Shown here one piece after another: positions 22,460 to 29,662 of a stretch of DNA of 64,000 nt. The notes under the pieces were generated by a model. It saw only the letters and a program-made list of their open reading frames with translations. It was not told the DNA's origin and did no database searches. The position numbers and the translations under genes are program-made. Every line of letters starts with the position of its first letter. The stretch's first letter is position 1. Where the stretch lies: positions 1-64,000 of the forward strand of contig CAUDRX010000001.1 of the NCBI GenBank assembly GCA_958451915.1, written 5' to 3'. This DNA comes from an uncultured Peptococcaceae bacterium (GTDB lineage Bacteria > Bacillota > Peptococcia > Peptococcales > Peptococcaceae).

Positions 22460-22587
22460 GCGCCTGCGTAAACTTTTGGATGTTTATTGATGGAAAGTTT
22501 GGCACAGATATGCTATGATATCATGTAACAACGGTTCCGGCTAAGCAAACCGGTGCCGCCATTATGAGAAGAAAGGATGAGACCCAA

Positions 22588-23694
22588 TTGGACGGGTATC
22601 AAAAGAAAGAGCGGTTCATCGCCAACGTCATCTTTTATGCGATCATCGTTGGCCTCCTGTTCGTCGTCTGCAAGTACCTCCTGCCGGTGCTGGCGCCATT
22701 TATCATCGGCCTCATCGTGACCATGACGCTGAACCCGCTGATCCGGATCGTGGGCAGAAAGGAGCCGCGGCTCAAGAAACCATTTGCCATTGCGATCTGT
22801 ACGTTGTTCTATATATTAGTGGCTTATCTCCTGGTCAATTTTGGCTGGCAGCTGACACAGAAAGTCGGTGACCTCATCGCGCGCGTGCCGGCGCTCTTTG
22901 AGACGCAGATCGCGCCGGCGCTGTGGATGCTCTACGACCGCATCCAGGAGATGGCTCATGAGATCGATCCAAGCCTGGCTCAGGAGATCAACAGCATCTT
23001 CAATGAGACCATGCAGAACATGCGCGTCTACATCACCGAATATTCCATGCGTGCCGTCGGTTTTCTCACCGATACCCTGACAGCGCTGCCAGGGCTTTTC
23101 ATCGGCGTGCTCATCACCATCATCTCGACGTTCTTTATGATCGCCGATTTTGATGGCCTCGTCGGCCAGGCGTTCAAGCTTGTCCCGTCCGGCCGCCGCG
23201 GCGCTGTTCAGACCACTGTCGTCTATGCAAAGAACATCCTTGTGAAATATATCAAATCCTATTCCCTGATCTTTGCGATCACCTTTTTAGAGCTCTCGAT
23301 CGGTTTCACCATCCTGGGCATCCCGAACGCCTTCCTCATTGGGCTTTGTGTTGCCGTTTTCGACATTCTGCCGATCCTTGGTACCGGCGGTATCCTCATT
23401 CCCTGGGCGATCATCGTTGCTGTGCTCGGCAACTTAGGGCTGGCATTTGGGCTGCTCTTCCTCTATGTTTTCATCGTCGTTGTGCGCAATATCATCGAGC
23501 CGCGCATCGTCGGCAAACAGATCGGGCTGCATCCCCTCGTTACTCTTGTGGGGATGTTCATCGGGCTCAAACTCTTTGGGATCATCGGACTCTTTGGCAT
23601 CCCGATCACCCTGTCTATCCTTGTCAATCTCGATCGCAATGATGTCATCCATCTCTTCCCAAGGGATGGGGCAGCAGATGTGCCGATCCTCTAG
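22588..23694 (+). CDS. AI-2E-family transporter
   Basis: About 368 residues with roughly eight membrane segments in the AI-2E/PerM arrangement: paired N-terminal helices, a long soluble amphipathic region (about 90-180), then the conserved FLIGLCVAVFDILPILGTGG and RNIIEPRIVGKQIGLHPLV motifs. Family members export small molecules or move sodium and protons; the substrate here is unknown. The start is uncertain. TTG 22588 has AAGGATGAG upstream, while ATG 22564, in the same frame, has no ribosome site. A terminator follows the gene. Confidence 0.88.
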   Translation: MDGYQKKERFIANVIFYAIIVGLLFVVCKYLLPVLAPFIIGLIVTMTLNPLIRIVGRKEPRLKKPFAIAICTLFYILVAYLLVNFGWQLTQKVGDLIARVPALFETQIAPALWMLYDRIQEMAHEIDPSLAQEINSIFNETMQNMRVYITEYSMRAVGFLTDTLTALPGLFIGVLITIISTFFMIADFDGLVGQAFKLVPSGRRGAVQTTVVYAKNILVKYIKSYSLIFAITFLELSIGFTILGIPNAFLIGLCVAVFDILPILGTGGILIPWAIIVAVLGNLGLAFGLLFLYVFIVVVRNIIEPRIVGKQIGLHPLVTLVGMFIGLKLFGIIGLFGIPITLSILVNLDRNDVIHLFPRDGAADVPIL

Positions 23695-23722
23695 ATAAAG
23701 ACCAGAGAACGATAGCAGCGGC

Positions 23723-23759
23723 GCGGCTGCCGTCCCTGCGGACGGCGGCCGCGTTTTTT
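23723..23759 (+). terminator. Terminator after the AI-2E transporter gene
   Basis: GCGGCTGCCGTCC pairs with GGACGGCGGCCGC, with one bulge, then six T. Confidence 0.85.
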
Positions 23760-23779
23760 GCTGAAAAGAAAGGACTGCC

Positions 23780-24469
23780 ATGATCAAGTACATTTTCATT
23801 GACCTTGATAACACCATCCTGGATTTCTACGCCGCTGAGGAGGAAGTCCTCGGTCCCGCTCTTGCCGCCTGCGGCATCACGCCGACGCCACAGGTGATCA
23901 GCACTTACCAGCGTATCAACCTTGCGCAGTGGGCGTTGCTCGAACAGGGGGAAGTTTCCATCGATGAGGTCGGCGTGCGGCGTTTTGCGCTGCTCATCGA
24001 CAGCCTCGGTATCTGCGCTGACGCACATGTGCTCTCGGACACCTATGAGCGCATGCTTGCCAGCGCCTGTCATTTCATGCCCGGCGCCCAGGCGCTCCTC
24101 GATGCACTTTCGGGCGTCTACAGGCTTTTTCTCGTGACCAATGGCATGGCAAGCGTGCAGGTCGCGCGTATCGATCATGCCGGCATCGCACCGTACTTCG
24201 AAAAATGCTTCATCTCCAGTGACTTTGGCGCAGTCAAGCCTCACCGTGCCTTTTTCGATGCCTGCTTTGCTGTTATCGATGGCTTCTCGCGTAATGAGGC
24301 TGTGATCATCGGCGATGGTCTCGGCTCCGATATCGCGGGTGGTATCCAGGCTGGCATCGGCACCATCTGGTACAACCCGCGCGGCCTCGCCAACACCACG
24401 CCGTGGCAGCCCGATGCCGAGGTGGCGGAACTGACTGCCGTGCCAGCCCTCCTGGAAGGATTTTTTTAG
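23780..24469 (+). CDS. YjjG-type HAD nucleotidase
   Basis: A 229-residue HAD phosphatase. Motif I is FIDLDNTILDF (DxDNT as in YjjG rather than DxDGT), motif II is LVTNGMASVQ, motif III is the Lys in FGAVKPH, and motif IV is IIGDGLGSDIAGG. YjjG proteins dephosphorylate pyrimidine nucleoside monophosphates, including non-canonical ones, as a house-cleaning step in the cytoplasm. The ATG follows AAAGAAAGGA. It is a single gene ahead of the rubrerythrin promoter. Confidence 0.85.
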   Translation: MIKYIFIDLDNTILDFYAAEEEVLGPALAACGITPTPQVISTYQRINLAQWALLEQGEVSIDEVGVRRFALLIDSLGICADAHVLSDTYERMLASACHFMPGAQALLDALSGVYRLFLVTNGMASVQVARIDHAGIAPYFEKCFISSDFGAVKPHRAFFDACFAVIDGFSRNEAVIIGDGLGSDIAGGIQAGIGTIWYNPRGLANTTPWQPDAEVAELTAVPALLEGFF

Positions 24470-24498
24470 AAAAAACGCAGATTTATTATAAACTTAAC

Positions 24499-24532
24499 TT
24501 GACAAAGCAGGTCATGTATTTTATAATAAAAT
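24499..24532 (+). promoter_or_regulatory. Consensus promoter of rubrerythrin with a palindrome on the -10 box
   Basis: TTGACA (24499-24504), 17 bases, TATAAT (24522-24527): a perfect sigma-70-type promoter. The 15-base AT palindrome ATTTTATAATAAAAT (24518-24532) covers the -10 element and could bind a PerR/Fur-like or other repressor, though it is not a good match to a PerR box. Confidence 0.75.
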
Positions 24533-24639
24533 CATCAAGGAAATCCCCTTGAGAGACAGGACTTAAATGCGTATAATAAAACATGTAGATGTTTGATTGT
24601 AACTTGCGAAAATTTACCAGAGAATAGGAGAATGTAATT

Positions 24640-25182
24640 ATGGCAAAATGGGTTTGCAGTGTATGCGGTTATGTTTACGAAGGTGAAGCAGCACCAGAAA
24701 AATGCCCACAGTGCGGCGCACCAGCAGAAAAGTTTGTTGAACAGTCCGGCGATCTGACCTGGGCAGCAGAACACGTTGTAGGTGTTGCACACGATGTTCC
24801 AGCAGACATCCGCGCTGACCTCGAAGCAAACTTCACTGGCGAATGCACCGAAGTTGGCATGTACCTCGCTATGGCTCGCGTGGCACATCGTGAAGGTTAT
24901 CCAGAAATCGGTCTCTACTGGGAAAAGGCTGCTTACGAAGAAGCTGAACATGCTGCAAAGTTTGCAGAACTCCTCGGTGATGTCCTGACCGACTCCACCA
25001 AGAAGAACCTGGAAATGCGCATCGAAGCTGAAAACGGTGCGACTGCCGGCAAGACTGACCTCGCTAAGCGCGCCAAAGCCCTCAACCTCGACGCTGTCCA
25101 TGACACCGTTCATGAAATGGCTCGTGACGAAGCCCGCCACGGCAAAGCGTTCAAGGGCCTCTATGACAGATACTTTGGTTGA
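24640..25182 (+). CDS. Rubrerythrin, reverse domain order
   Basis: A 180-residue rubrerythrin with the rubredoxin-like centre at the N-terminus (Cys6, Cys9, Cys22, Cys25 in CSVCGY and CPQCGA) and the four-helix diiron domain after it, holding [19 protein letters not shown] and a final DEARHGKAF. This is the reverse of the classic order and is common in anaerobes, where the protein reduces hydrogen peroxide and oxygen with NADH-derived electrons. Codon use is extremely biased (CCA proline, GAA glutamate), and the promoter is perfect, so it is likely among the most abundant proteins. It is followed by a terminator and then ferritin. Confidence 0.93.
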   Translation: MAKWVCSVCGYVYEGEAAPEKCPQCGAPAEKFVEQSGDLTWAAEHVVGVAHDVPADIRADLEANFTGECTEVGMYLAMARVAHREGYPEIGLYWEKAAYEEAEHAAKFAELLGDVLTDSTKKNLEMRIEAENGATAGKTDLAKRAKALNLDAVHDTVHEMARDEARHGKAFKGLYDRYFG

Positions 25183-25206
25183 TCACGATCAACGAACACC
25201 CCGTAA

Positions 25207-25234
25207 GGGCAGGAGCAGTTCCTGCCCTTCTTTG
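25207..25234 (+). terminator. Terminator of rubrerythrin
   Basis: GGGCAGGA and TCCTGCCC pair around GCAGT and are followed by TTCTTTG. It may allow some readthrough into ferritin. Confidence 0.75.
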
Positions 25235-25259
25235 TTATTCTCTGAAAGGATGATTGTTT

Positions 25260-25769
25260 ATGGATCAGAAAGTAGCCGCTCTGCTCAACGAACAGATCAA
25301 TAAGGAATTCTACAGCGCTTATCTTTACCTCGACATCGCCAACTATTACAGTGACCAGGACCTTGATGGTTTTGCCAACTGGTACACCATTCAGGCCCAG
25401 GAAGAACGCGACCACGCCATGCTCTTCCTGCAGTATCTGCAGAACAACAGCGTGCCCGTGACCCTCGAGGCCATCGACAAGCCGGCTCACACCTACCAGA
25501 CCCCAGGTGATCCTCTCAGCGTTGCCGCTGACCACGAACGCTATGTCACCGGTTTGATCAATACCATCTACGACGCTGCCTACAGTGTCAAAGACTTCCG
25601 CACCATGCAGTTCCTCGATTGGTTTGTCAAGGAACAGGGAGAGGAAGAGAAAAACGCCGACAGCCTTGTCAAGAAATATGCCCTTTACGGTGACGATCCA
25701 AAGAGCCTTTACCTGCTCAATCAGGAGCTCGCCGCCCGCGTTTACAGCGCCCCATCCCTGGTGCTCTGA
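25260..25769 (+). CDS. Ferritin
   Basis: A 169-residue bacterial ferritin that stores iron after oxidising it at a diiron ferroxidase centre. The ligands are visible in order: Glu in INKEFYSAYLYLDIA, EERDHAMLF (ExxH), and QGEEEKNADSL further on. There is no haem-binding Met typical of bacterioferritin in the usual place. ATG 25260 is nine bases after GAAAGGA. It lies 78 bases after rubrerythrin with a weak terminator between, and the shared theme is iron and oxygen protection. Confidence 0.93.
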   Translation: MDQKVAALLNEQINKEFYSAYLYLDIANYYSDQDLDGFANWYTIQAQEERDHAMLFLQYLQNNSVPVTLEAIDKPAHTYQTPGDPLSVAADHERYVTGLINTIYDAAYSVKDFRTMQFLDWFVKEQGEEEKNADSLVKKYALYGDDPKSLYLLNQELAARVYSAPSLVL

Positions 25770-25778
25770 GTGTGCTTT

Positions 25779-25821
25779 GCCGCTTCACTGCAGGTCCGCC
25801 TGCAGTAGGGCGGCTTTTTTT
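25779..25821 (+). terminator. Terminator of ferritin
   Basis: GCCGC..CTGCAGG pairs with CCTGCAG..GCGGC and is followed by seven T. Confidence 0.85.
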
Positions 25822-25909
25822 GCGCTGCGGATGTAAAAGGCGTTTGCGGCGCTTTGCACCCATGCTATACTGGATAAAAAACCACACCCCCGGAAAGGAG
25901 CCCTCAATA

Positions 25910-26272
25910 ATGAAACCTCTCGTGCTCTATTACGCCAAATGCTCCACTTGCAGAAAAGCCCTGCAGTGGCTCGATGACCATGGTATCGATTATGATGGCC
26001 GTCCCATCGTTGACGAGCGTCCGACCCGCGATGAGCTCGCGCGATGGCACGCTGCCAGCGGACTGCCGCTGAAGCGTTTCTTTAACACCAGCGGCAATCG
26101 CTATAAAGAACTGCACCTCAAGGACAAACTCCCCGAGATGAGTGAAGACGCTCAGCTCGACCTTCTCGCTACAGACGGTATGCTTGTCAAGCGGCCGCTC
26201 CTCATCGCTGACAACGTCATCTGCCCCGGGTTTAAAGAAGATGAATGGTCCAGGCTCCTCACTGAAGCCTGA
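25910..26272 (+). CDS. Spx/ArsC-family protein
   Basis: A 120-residue thioredoxin-fold protein of the ArsC/Spx/MgsR family, with the redox motif CSTC at residues 10-13 (YYAKCSTCRKALQWLDDHGI), the KRFFNTSGNRYKEL block and VKRPLLI (Pro next to the pocket). The CxxC rather than a lone Cys fits Spx/YffB-like members, and the FNTSG motif is shared with uncharacterised 'arsenate reductase family' proteins. Whether it reduces arsenate or acts as a redox regulator cannot be told. ATG 25910 follows AAAGGAG. Its neighbours (rubrerythrin, ferritin, HTH-desulfoferrodoxin) favour oxidative stress. Confidence 0.85.
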   Translation: MKPLVLYYAKCSTCRKALQWLDDHGIDYDGRPIVDERPTRDELARWHAASGLPLKRFFNTSGNRYKELHLKDKLPEMSEDAQLDLLATDGMLVKRPLLIADNVICPGFKEDEWSRLLTEA

Positions 26273-26346
26273 GCTCTACGCTGCGTAGGTTGTCCCATAT
26301 CTGCGCTTCTGTTATGCTGGAGCCATCAGGAAAGGAGCAACGAATC

Positions 26347-26931
26347 ATGAACCATTACATCACCGGCGCATCCATCCGCGCCCTCCGCGAAGGCCGGCAC
26401 CTGACACAGGCTCAGCTGGCAGAGACACTCTCTGTGAGTGACAAGACCATCTCGAAATGGGAGACCGGCCGCGGTCTGCCCGATATCTCGCTTCTGGCAC
26501 CCCTTGCGCAGGCCCTGCAGGTCTCTGTGGCCGAGCTCCTTGCCGGAGAGCAGATCATCAACGCCAATCGTGCCGGCAATATGCTCAAGAGCCATCTCTA
26601 TGTCTGCCCTCTGTGCGGCAATGTTCTGCAGGCCGCCGGCGAAGCCATGGTCTCCTGCTGCGGCATCACGCTGCCGCCGCTGGAGGTCGAAGAAGCTGAC
26701 CCTGCCCATGATGCCGCGATCGAGGAGATCGAATACGAATATTATGTCTCCCTCGATCACCCTATGACCAAAGAACACTACATTTCGTTTATGGCTTATG
26801 CCACCGGCAGCCGCTTTGAGATCGTCAAGCTCTACCCCGAAGGCAACGCCGAAGCGCGGTTCTTTCGCCGTGGTCATGGTTGGCTGTACTGGTATTGCAA
26901 TCACCATGGTTTATATAGAAAACGGGTATAA
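26347..26931 (+). CDS. HTH regulator fused to a desulfoferrodoxin-like iron domain
   Basis: A 194-residue protein. Residues about 6-62 form an XRE/Cro helix-turn-helix (QLAETLSVSDKTISKWETGR). Residues 84-110 resemble desulforedoxin, with Cys87, Cys90 and the pair Cys104-Cys105. The remainder matches the superoxide reductase centre II: His121, His138 and His144 (DHPMTKEHYISF), and Cys184 with His187 (CNHHGLY). All five expected ligands are there, but the Glu-Lys that precedes the first His in true superoxide reductases is absent. It may therefore sense oxygen species or iron and control the adjacent stress genes; this is inference. The family occurs elsewhere in Firmicutes. ATG 26347 follows AAAGGAG. 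Confidence 0.85.
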   Translation: MNHYITGASIRALREGRHLTQAQLAETLSVSDKTISKWETGRGLPDISLLAPLAQALQVSVAELLAGEQIINANRAGNMLKSHLYVCPLCGNVLQAAGEAMVSCCGITLPPLEVEEADPAHDAAIEEIEYEYYVSLDHPMTKEHYISFMAYATGSRFEIVKLYPEGNAEARFFRRGHGWLYWYCNHHGLYRKRV

Positions 26932-26967
26932 ATCGGACAGCATATTTAATAGAAAATAAAACACATC

Positions 26968-27034
26968 CCAGCCGAAGGCTGGAAAATTTTGAAGGGATAT
27001 GCTCTATACGTGTGGGCATATCCCTTCGATTTTT
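26968..27034 (+). terminator. Tandem terminators after the HTH-desulfoferrodoxin gene
   Basis: A short CCAGCC/GGCTGG hairpin with AAAATTTT is followed by a perfect 12-bp stem, GAAGGGATATGC with GCATATCCCTTC (26991-27026), and TTTTTATT. The second also closes the convergent DnaJ-like gene. Confidence 0.75.
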
Positions 27035-27035
27035 A

Positions 27036-27539
27036 TTACGTGAGCGCCAGGTGCTTATCTTTCTCTCGCTGCTGTTGCTCCTTGTGGATCTTCATGCTGG
27101 AATACATTCCGCGAATCTCGTCCATAGTGTATTCACCCTTTCCCCAGCGGCGGTAGCCGTCTGGCGATTTATACCAACAACGTTTTTTTGAATGCCAGCG
27201 GAAGCCTAGGGCTTTCAAGCGCTCCTTGTGTGGTTTGGTATCGCCAGTGATCCATACAAAGCACCCTATGATCTCGATCTCTATGCCATCCAGCTTCAAG
27301 AGTTCAGCGATCAACCACTGAAATTCCTGTGGCGTTTCCTGTGTTTCCTTTTCGTACGTTTCACCATCCTTATTAACGTGGATATTCTTCACCCGCTCGA
27401 ATAGCTGTTCATACTCTACGTTCAAGATCTTCATCTCGTCATTGCTGCCGCCAACGTCGGGATGGAGTTTCAGACACAGTTGGTGATAAGCCTTCTTGAG
27501 TTCTTCCAACGTGCGGATATTGTCGTTCAGATATTTCAT
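27036..27539 (-). CDS. DnaJ-domain protein of mobile-element type
   Basis: A 167-residue protein with an N-terminal J-domain (LKKAYHQLCLKLHPDVGGSN with the HPD triad), an acidic linker, and a C-terminal domain (IEIEIIGCFVWITGDTKPHK, then LGFRWHSKKRCWY) seen in short J-proteins of Firmicutes phages and conjugative elements. The J-domain would stimulate an Hsp70 ATPase; the partner is unknown. Two broken mobile-element genes lie directly upstream on the same strand, so this is the best-preserved part of an eroded insertion. The ATG has a GGAGGAAACG site. It may still be expressed. Confidence 0.8.
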   Translation of the reverse strand: MKYLNDNIRTLEELKKAYHQLCLKLHPDVGGSNDEMKILNVEYEQLFERVKNIHVNKDGETYEKETQETPQEFQWLIAELLKLDGIEIEIIGCFVWITGDTKPHKERLKALGFRWHSKKRCWYKSPDGYRRWGKGEYTMDEIRGMYSSMKIHKEQQQREKDKHLALT

Positions 27540-27561
27540 GATCGTTTCCTCCCATCTTCAA

Positions 27562-27839
27562 TTAAAGCTGAAACATTCTCGTGTAATGCTCGATCAGATC
27601 TTCTGGCAGATCAGTAAAGGTACCACTGTCCATCGGTGCACCGCAGATGAAAAACGTTCCCGCGATGAAATCTACCAACACACCGTGATCATCAAAGACC
27701 GGACGATTCAGCGGCAATCCAATGATCTTCCCGCATCGTTACAAACTAACGCAACCTCGTCCCACCAGGGGTAGATCGTTTCAATATAACCGCCTACCGT
27801 CATCTGCATTGCCGTGAGCCTGCTTTCAATCTCCTGCAT
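27562..27839 (-). pseudogene. DUF3846-like gene with a one-base frameshift
   Basis: The minus-strand ATG at 27839 begins MQEIESRLTAMQMTVGGYIE and TIYPWWDEVALVCNDAG, then needs a one-base correction near 27730 (AA where AAA is expected). After it, the other frame continues IIGLPLNRPV, VDFIAGTFFICGAP and ends LPEDLIEHYTRMFQL. The combined product is the DUF3846 pattern found in phages and conjugative elements. The function is unknown. The loss is in a short A run, so a sequencing or assembly slip cannot be excluded. It overlaps the end of the DUF2800 remnant, as in a compact phage-like operon. Confidence 0.65.
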
Positions 27840-28329
27840 CTGTACTTCCTAGGAAGGTATTAATCTCTTCCACAGACATATTTCTGCCAACCATCCGCTC
27901 CAGCGCTTGCTTTTTCGCTCTCATCAAAATATATATTTCGCACTCGCCTCTCTCTTTGCATAATGTGCAATGGTTTCCAGCATTACGCGGCCCCTTCCCT
28001 GCGGCCGCCAACTGAGCTGCTGGGCGAAGAACAGCCTCAGCCCAGTTGACAAGATCCTCGCTGTCGCAGCGTCGTCTGTCAATAAAGTGCACACGTGGTT
28101 GGACCATGGTCAAAACAATGTTACGAACAACTGGCGCCGCACATCTTTGCAGCCCAGCTAGAGCCAAGCAGCGCATTTGTACATTGTGTTCTACGCCAAG
28201 TTGTCTACTGTTTTTATAACTAAAGCAAATGACCTGCAGGGTAATGCCATTGTCCAGCGCCAAAATTAAGACTTTCTTGCTTTGCCACTTTGCAAATGCC
28301 ACAGCTCCCCTTCCTAAGACAACGGACAT
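27826..28329 (-). pseudogene. DUF2800 protein, N-terminally truncated remnant
   Basis: The minus-strand frame contains EHNVQMRCLALAGL, LTMVQPRVHFIDRR, LVNWAEAVLRPAAQLAAAGK and the cysteine motif CTLCKERGECEIY. This is the C-terminal half of DUF2800 proteins, which are phage- or ICE-borne and thought to be RecB-like nucleases with a C-terminal cysteine cluster. Family members are near 370 residues; only about 150 recognisable residues remain, and the first 40 of this frame have no likeness. The start drawn is simply the first available ATG and is not meaningful. Part of an eroded element with the two downstream genes. Confidence 0.6.
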
Positions 28330-28605
28330 TCTATGCAGCGGCTTCCCTCCTCCTATTTTTAATGAAAAAAGCCATCGCTCAAACTATATCTACATCGCTG
28401 AACTTTTGTCTGCTTTCAAATGTTCCTAAAATATTTGAAATTTTGCGCATACGAATACTCATCAATCTTGAAAGAATCTCTTCTCTATGATATTTTATAT
28501 AAAAGGCGTTTTGATGATGGTAACAAGCAGCTAACGCTGATCATTAAAACGTAAGCATGCCTTTTGTGTTGCCTGAGCGGTGACGCAAAAATTTTTTCTC
28601 ACACA
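28330..28605. other. A+T-rich intergenic stretch
   Basis: No gene is supported. The composition is clearly more A+T-rich than most of the window and the stretch lies between the mobile-element remnant and the TetR gene, so it may hold the eroded 5' part of the element. No direct repeats or attachment site were recognised. Confidence 0.4.
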
Positions 28606-28623
28606 ATTGACTGCCTAGTCAAT
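28606..28623 (+). promoter_or_regulatory. TetR operator-like palindrome
   Basis: ATTGACTGCCTAGTCAAT has perfect seven-base arms around GCCT. It lies nine bases before the Shine-Dalgarno of the TetR gene, so autoregulation is likely. Confidence 0.7.
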
Positions 28624-28644
28624 CAATATTCAAGGAGGTGAATG

Positions 28645-29265
28645 ATGGTGCAAGAAAAAGGGATCCCCGAAAAACGCACAGCATTTTTAGAAAAATGCTA
28701 TGATACCTTTTGTGAAAACGGCTTAGAAAACACCAGCTTGAAAATGCTCGCCGATGCCTGTGGCGTTACCAATGGAAACCTACTTTATTATTTTACCAGT
28801 AAGGATAATCTGATCATCGAGGCCACCGCCCATTGTATGGCAAAGGTCGAGAACGACTTTATGGCACAGGCCCCCACCAGTTTTGAAGACATCGAGCGTT
28901 TTTTAAGGGAAATGCCTCATCTCACCGCAAAACTACACGGAGCAAAATACCGCTTTATGTATCAAGTCTATGCAAGTCCAAAGTACCGGGAACACGGCAA
29001 AGAATTTTTCAAAGGAGTCAACGTGAGGTATCACACATATGCCGAACAGCTGTCCGGCAAACTGGGAATGCCCGCAGATTTTATCCAGGGCATGACCTAT
29101 GTCTTCGTTCGAGCCTGCGTTCATTATGCGCTGTTTGAAGACGAAGACTATTTGCAGTTACAGTTAAATGCGATCCGCACTTCCCTGCGAGCGTTCATCG
29201 CTGAAAAAACTGGAAGTGAAGATTGGCATGCGGGAGGTGCCCATGAACAAAGTCCATCACGATGA
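28645..29265 (+). CDS. TetR/AcrR-family regulator
   Basis: A 206-residue TetR-type repressor. The DNA-binding domain is clear (YDTFCENGLENTSLKMLADA, then CGVTNGNLLYYFTSKDNLI), and the C-terminal ligand domain is divergent. Two tandem ATGs exist; 28645 is six bases after AAGGAGG and is preferred over 28642. A perfect palindrome lies just upstream. The following small gene overlaps its 3' end, so the two are co-transcribed, and the large surface protein at 29663 may be part of the same unit. The inducer is unknown. Confidence 0.88.
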   Translation: MVQEKGIPEKRTAFLEKCYDTFCENGLENTSLKMLADACGVTNGNLLYYFTSKDNLIIEATAHCMAKVENDFMAQAPTSFEDIERFLREMPHLTAKLHGAKYRFMYQVYASPKYREHGKEFFKGVNVRYHTYAEQLSGKLGMPADFIQGMTYVFVRACVHYALFEDEDYLQLQLNAIRTSLRAFIAEKTGSEDWHAGGAHEQSPSR

Positions 29266-29608
29266 ATTGGAGGGGAAAATGATAGAACTTTCCCTGCAGT
29301 GGGACGAACACGCTAAAGAAAACATAGAATATGACGCCCCATTTTTTAGAATAGTCCCCAATCTACACGCCGCAGGGGCACCCATCTTTTTAACCATCGA
29401 GGACGCCTGCGCCCACGCTGCCCTCGACGACAGCGGCTGCCGCGACTGCGGCAGCTGCCGCCACTATCGCCGGCAGCCCCAGGGCCTGCTCGGCACCTGC
29501 GGCCACCCCTCCCAGGGCGCTCCGCCGAGGCCCGCGACCTCGCAGCGCCGCCTGCCGCGCGCACCCGCTGCTGCGCCAGAGAAAGGGGGAATGGACGCCA
29601 GCCGCTGA
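29243..29608 (+). CDS. Small cysteine-rich protein of unknown function
   Basis: A 121-residue protein overlapping the TetR gene by 23 bases, with its own GGAGGTG site. The first half is ordinary (WDEHAKENIEYDAPFF, IVPNLHAAGAPIFLTIEDAC). The middle holds a cysteine cluster, GCRDCGSCRHY and LLGTCGH, which looks like a zinc or iron-sulfur site. The last 40 residues are Pro/Ala/Arg-rich and the DNA turns abruptly very G+C-rich from about 29395. That tail may not be native coding sequence. I recognise no characterised family. Confidence 0.6.
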   Translation: MNKVHHDELEGKMIELSLQWDEHAKENIEYDAPFFRIVPNLHAAGAPIFLTIEDACAHAALDDSGCRDCGSCRHYRRQPQGLLGTCGHPSQGAPPRPATSQRRLPRAPAAAPEKGGMDASR

Positions 29609-29662
29609 TCTATTGATGATGACCAACGACGACACACGATGACATAAAAGGAGGAAACAATT

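Noticed and set aside
24518..24532. PerR box on the rubrerythrin promoter
   Set aside because: The palindrome is AT-rich but does not fit TTATAAT-N-ATTATAA well enough to name the regulator.
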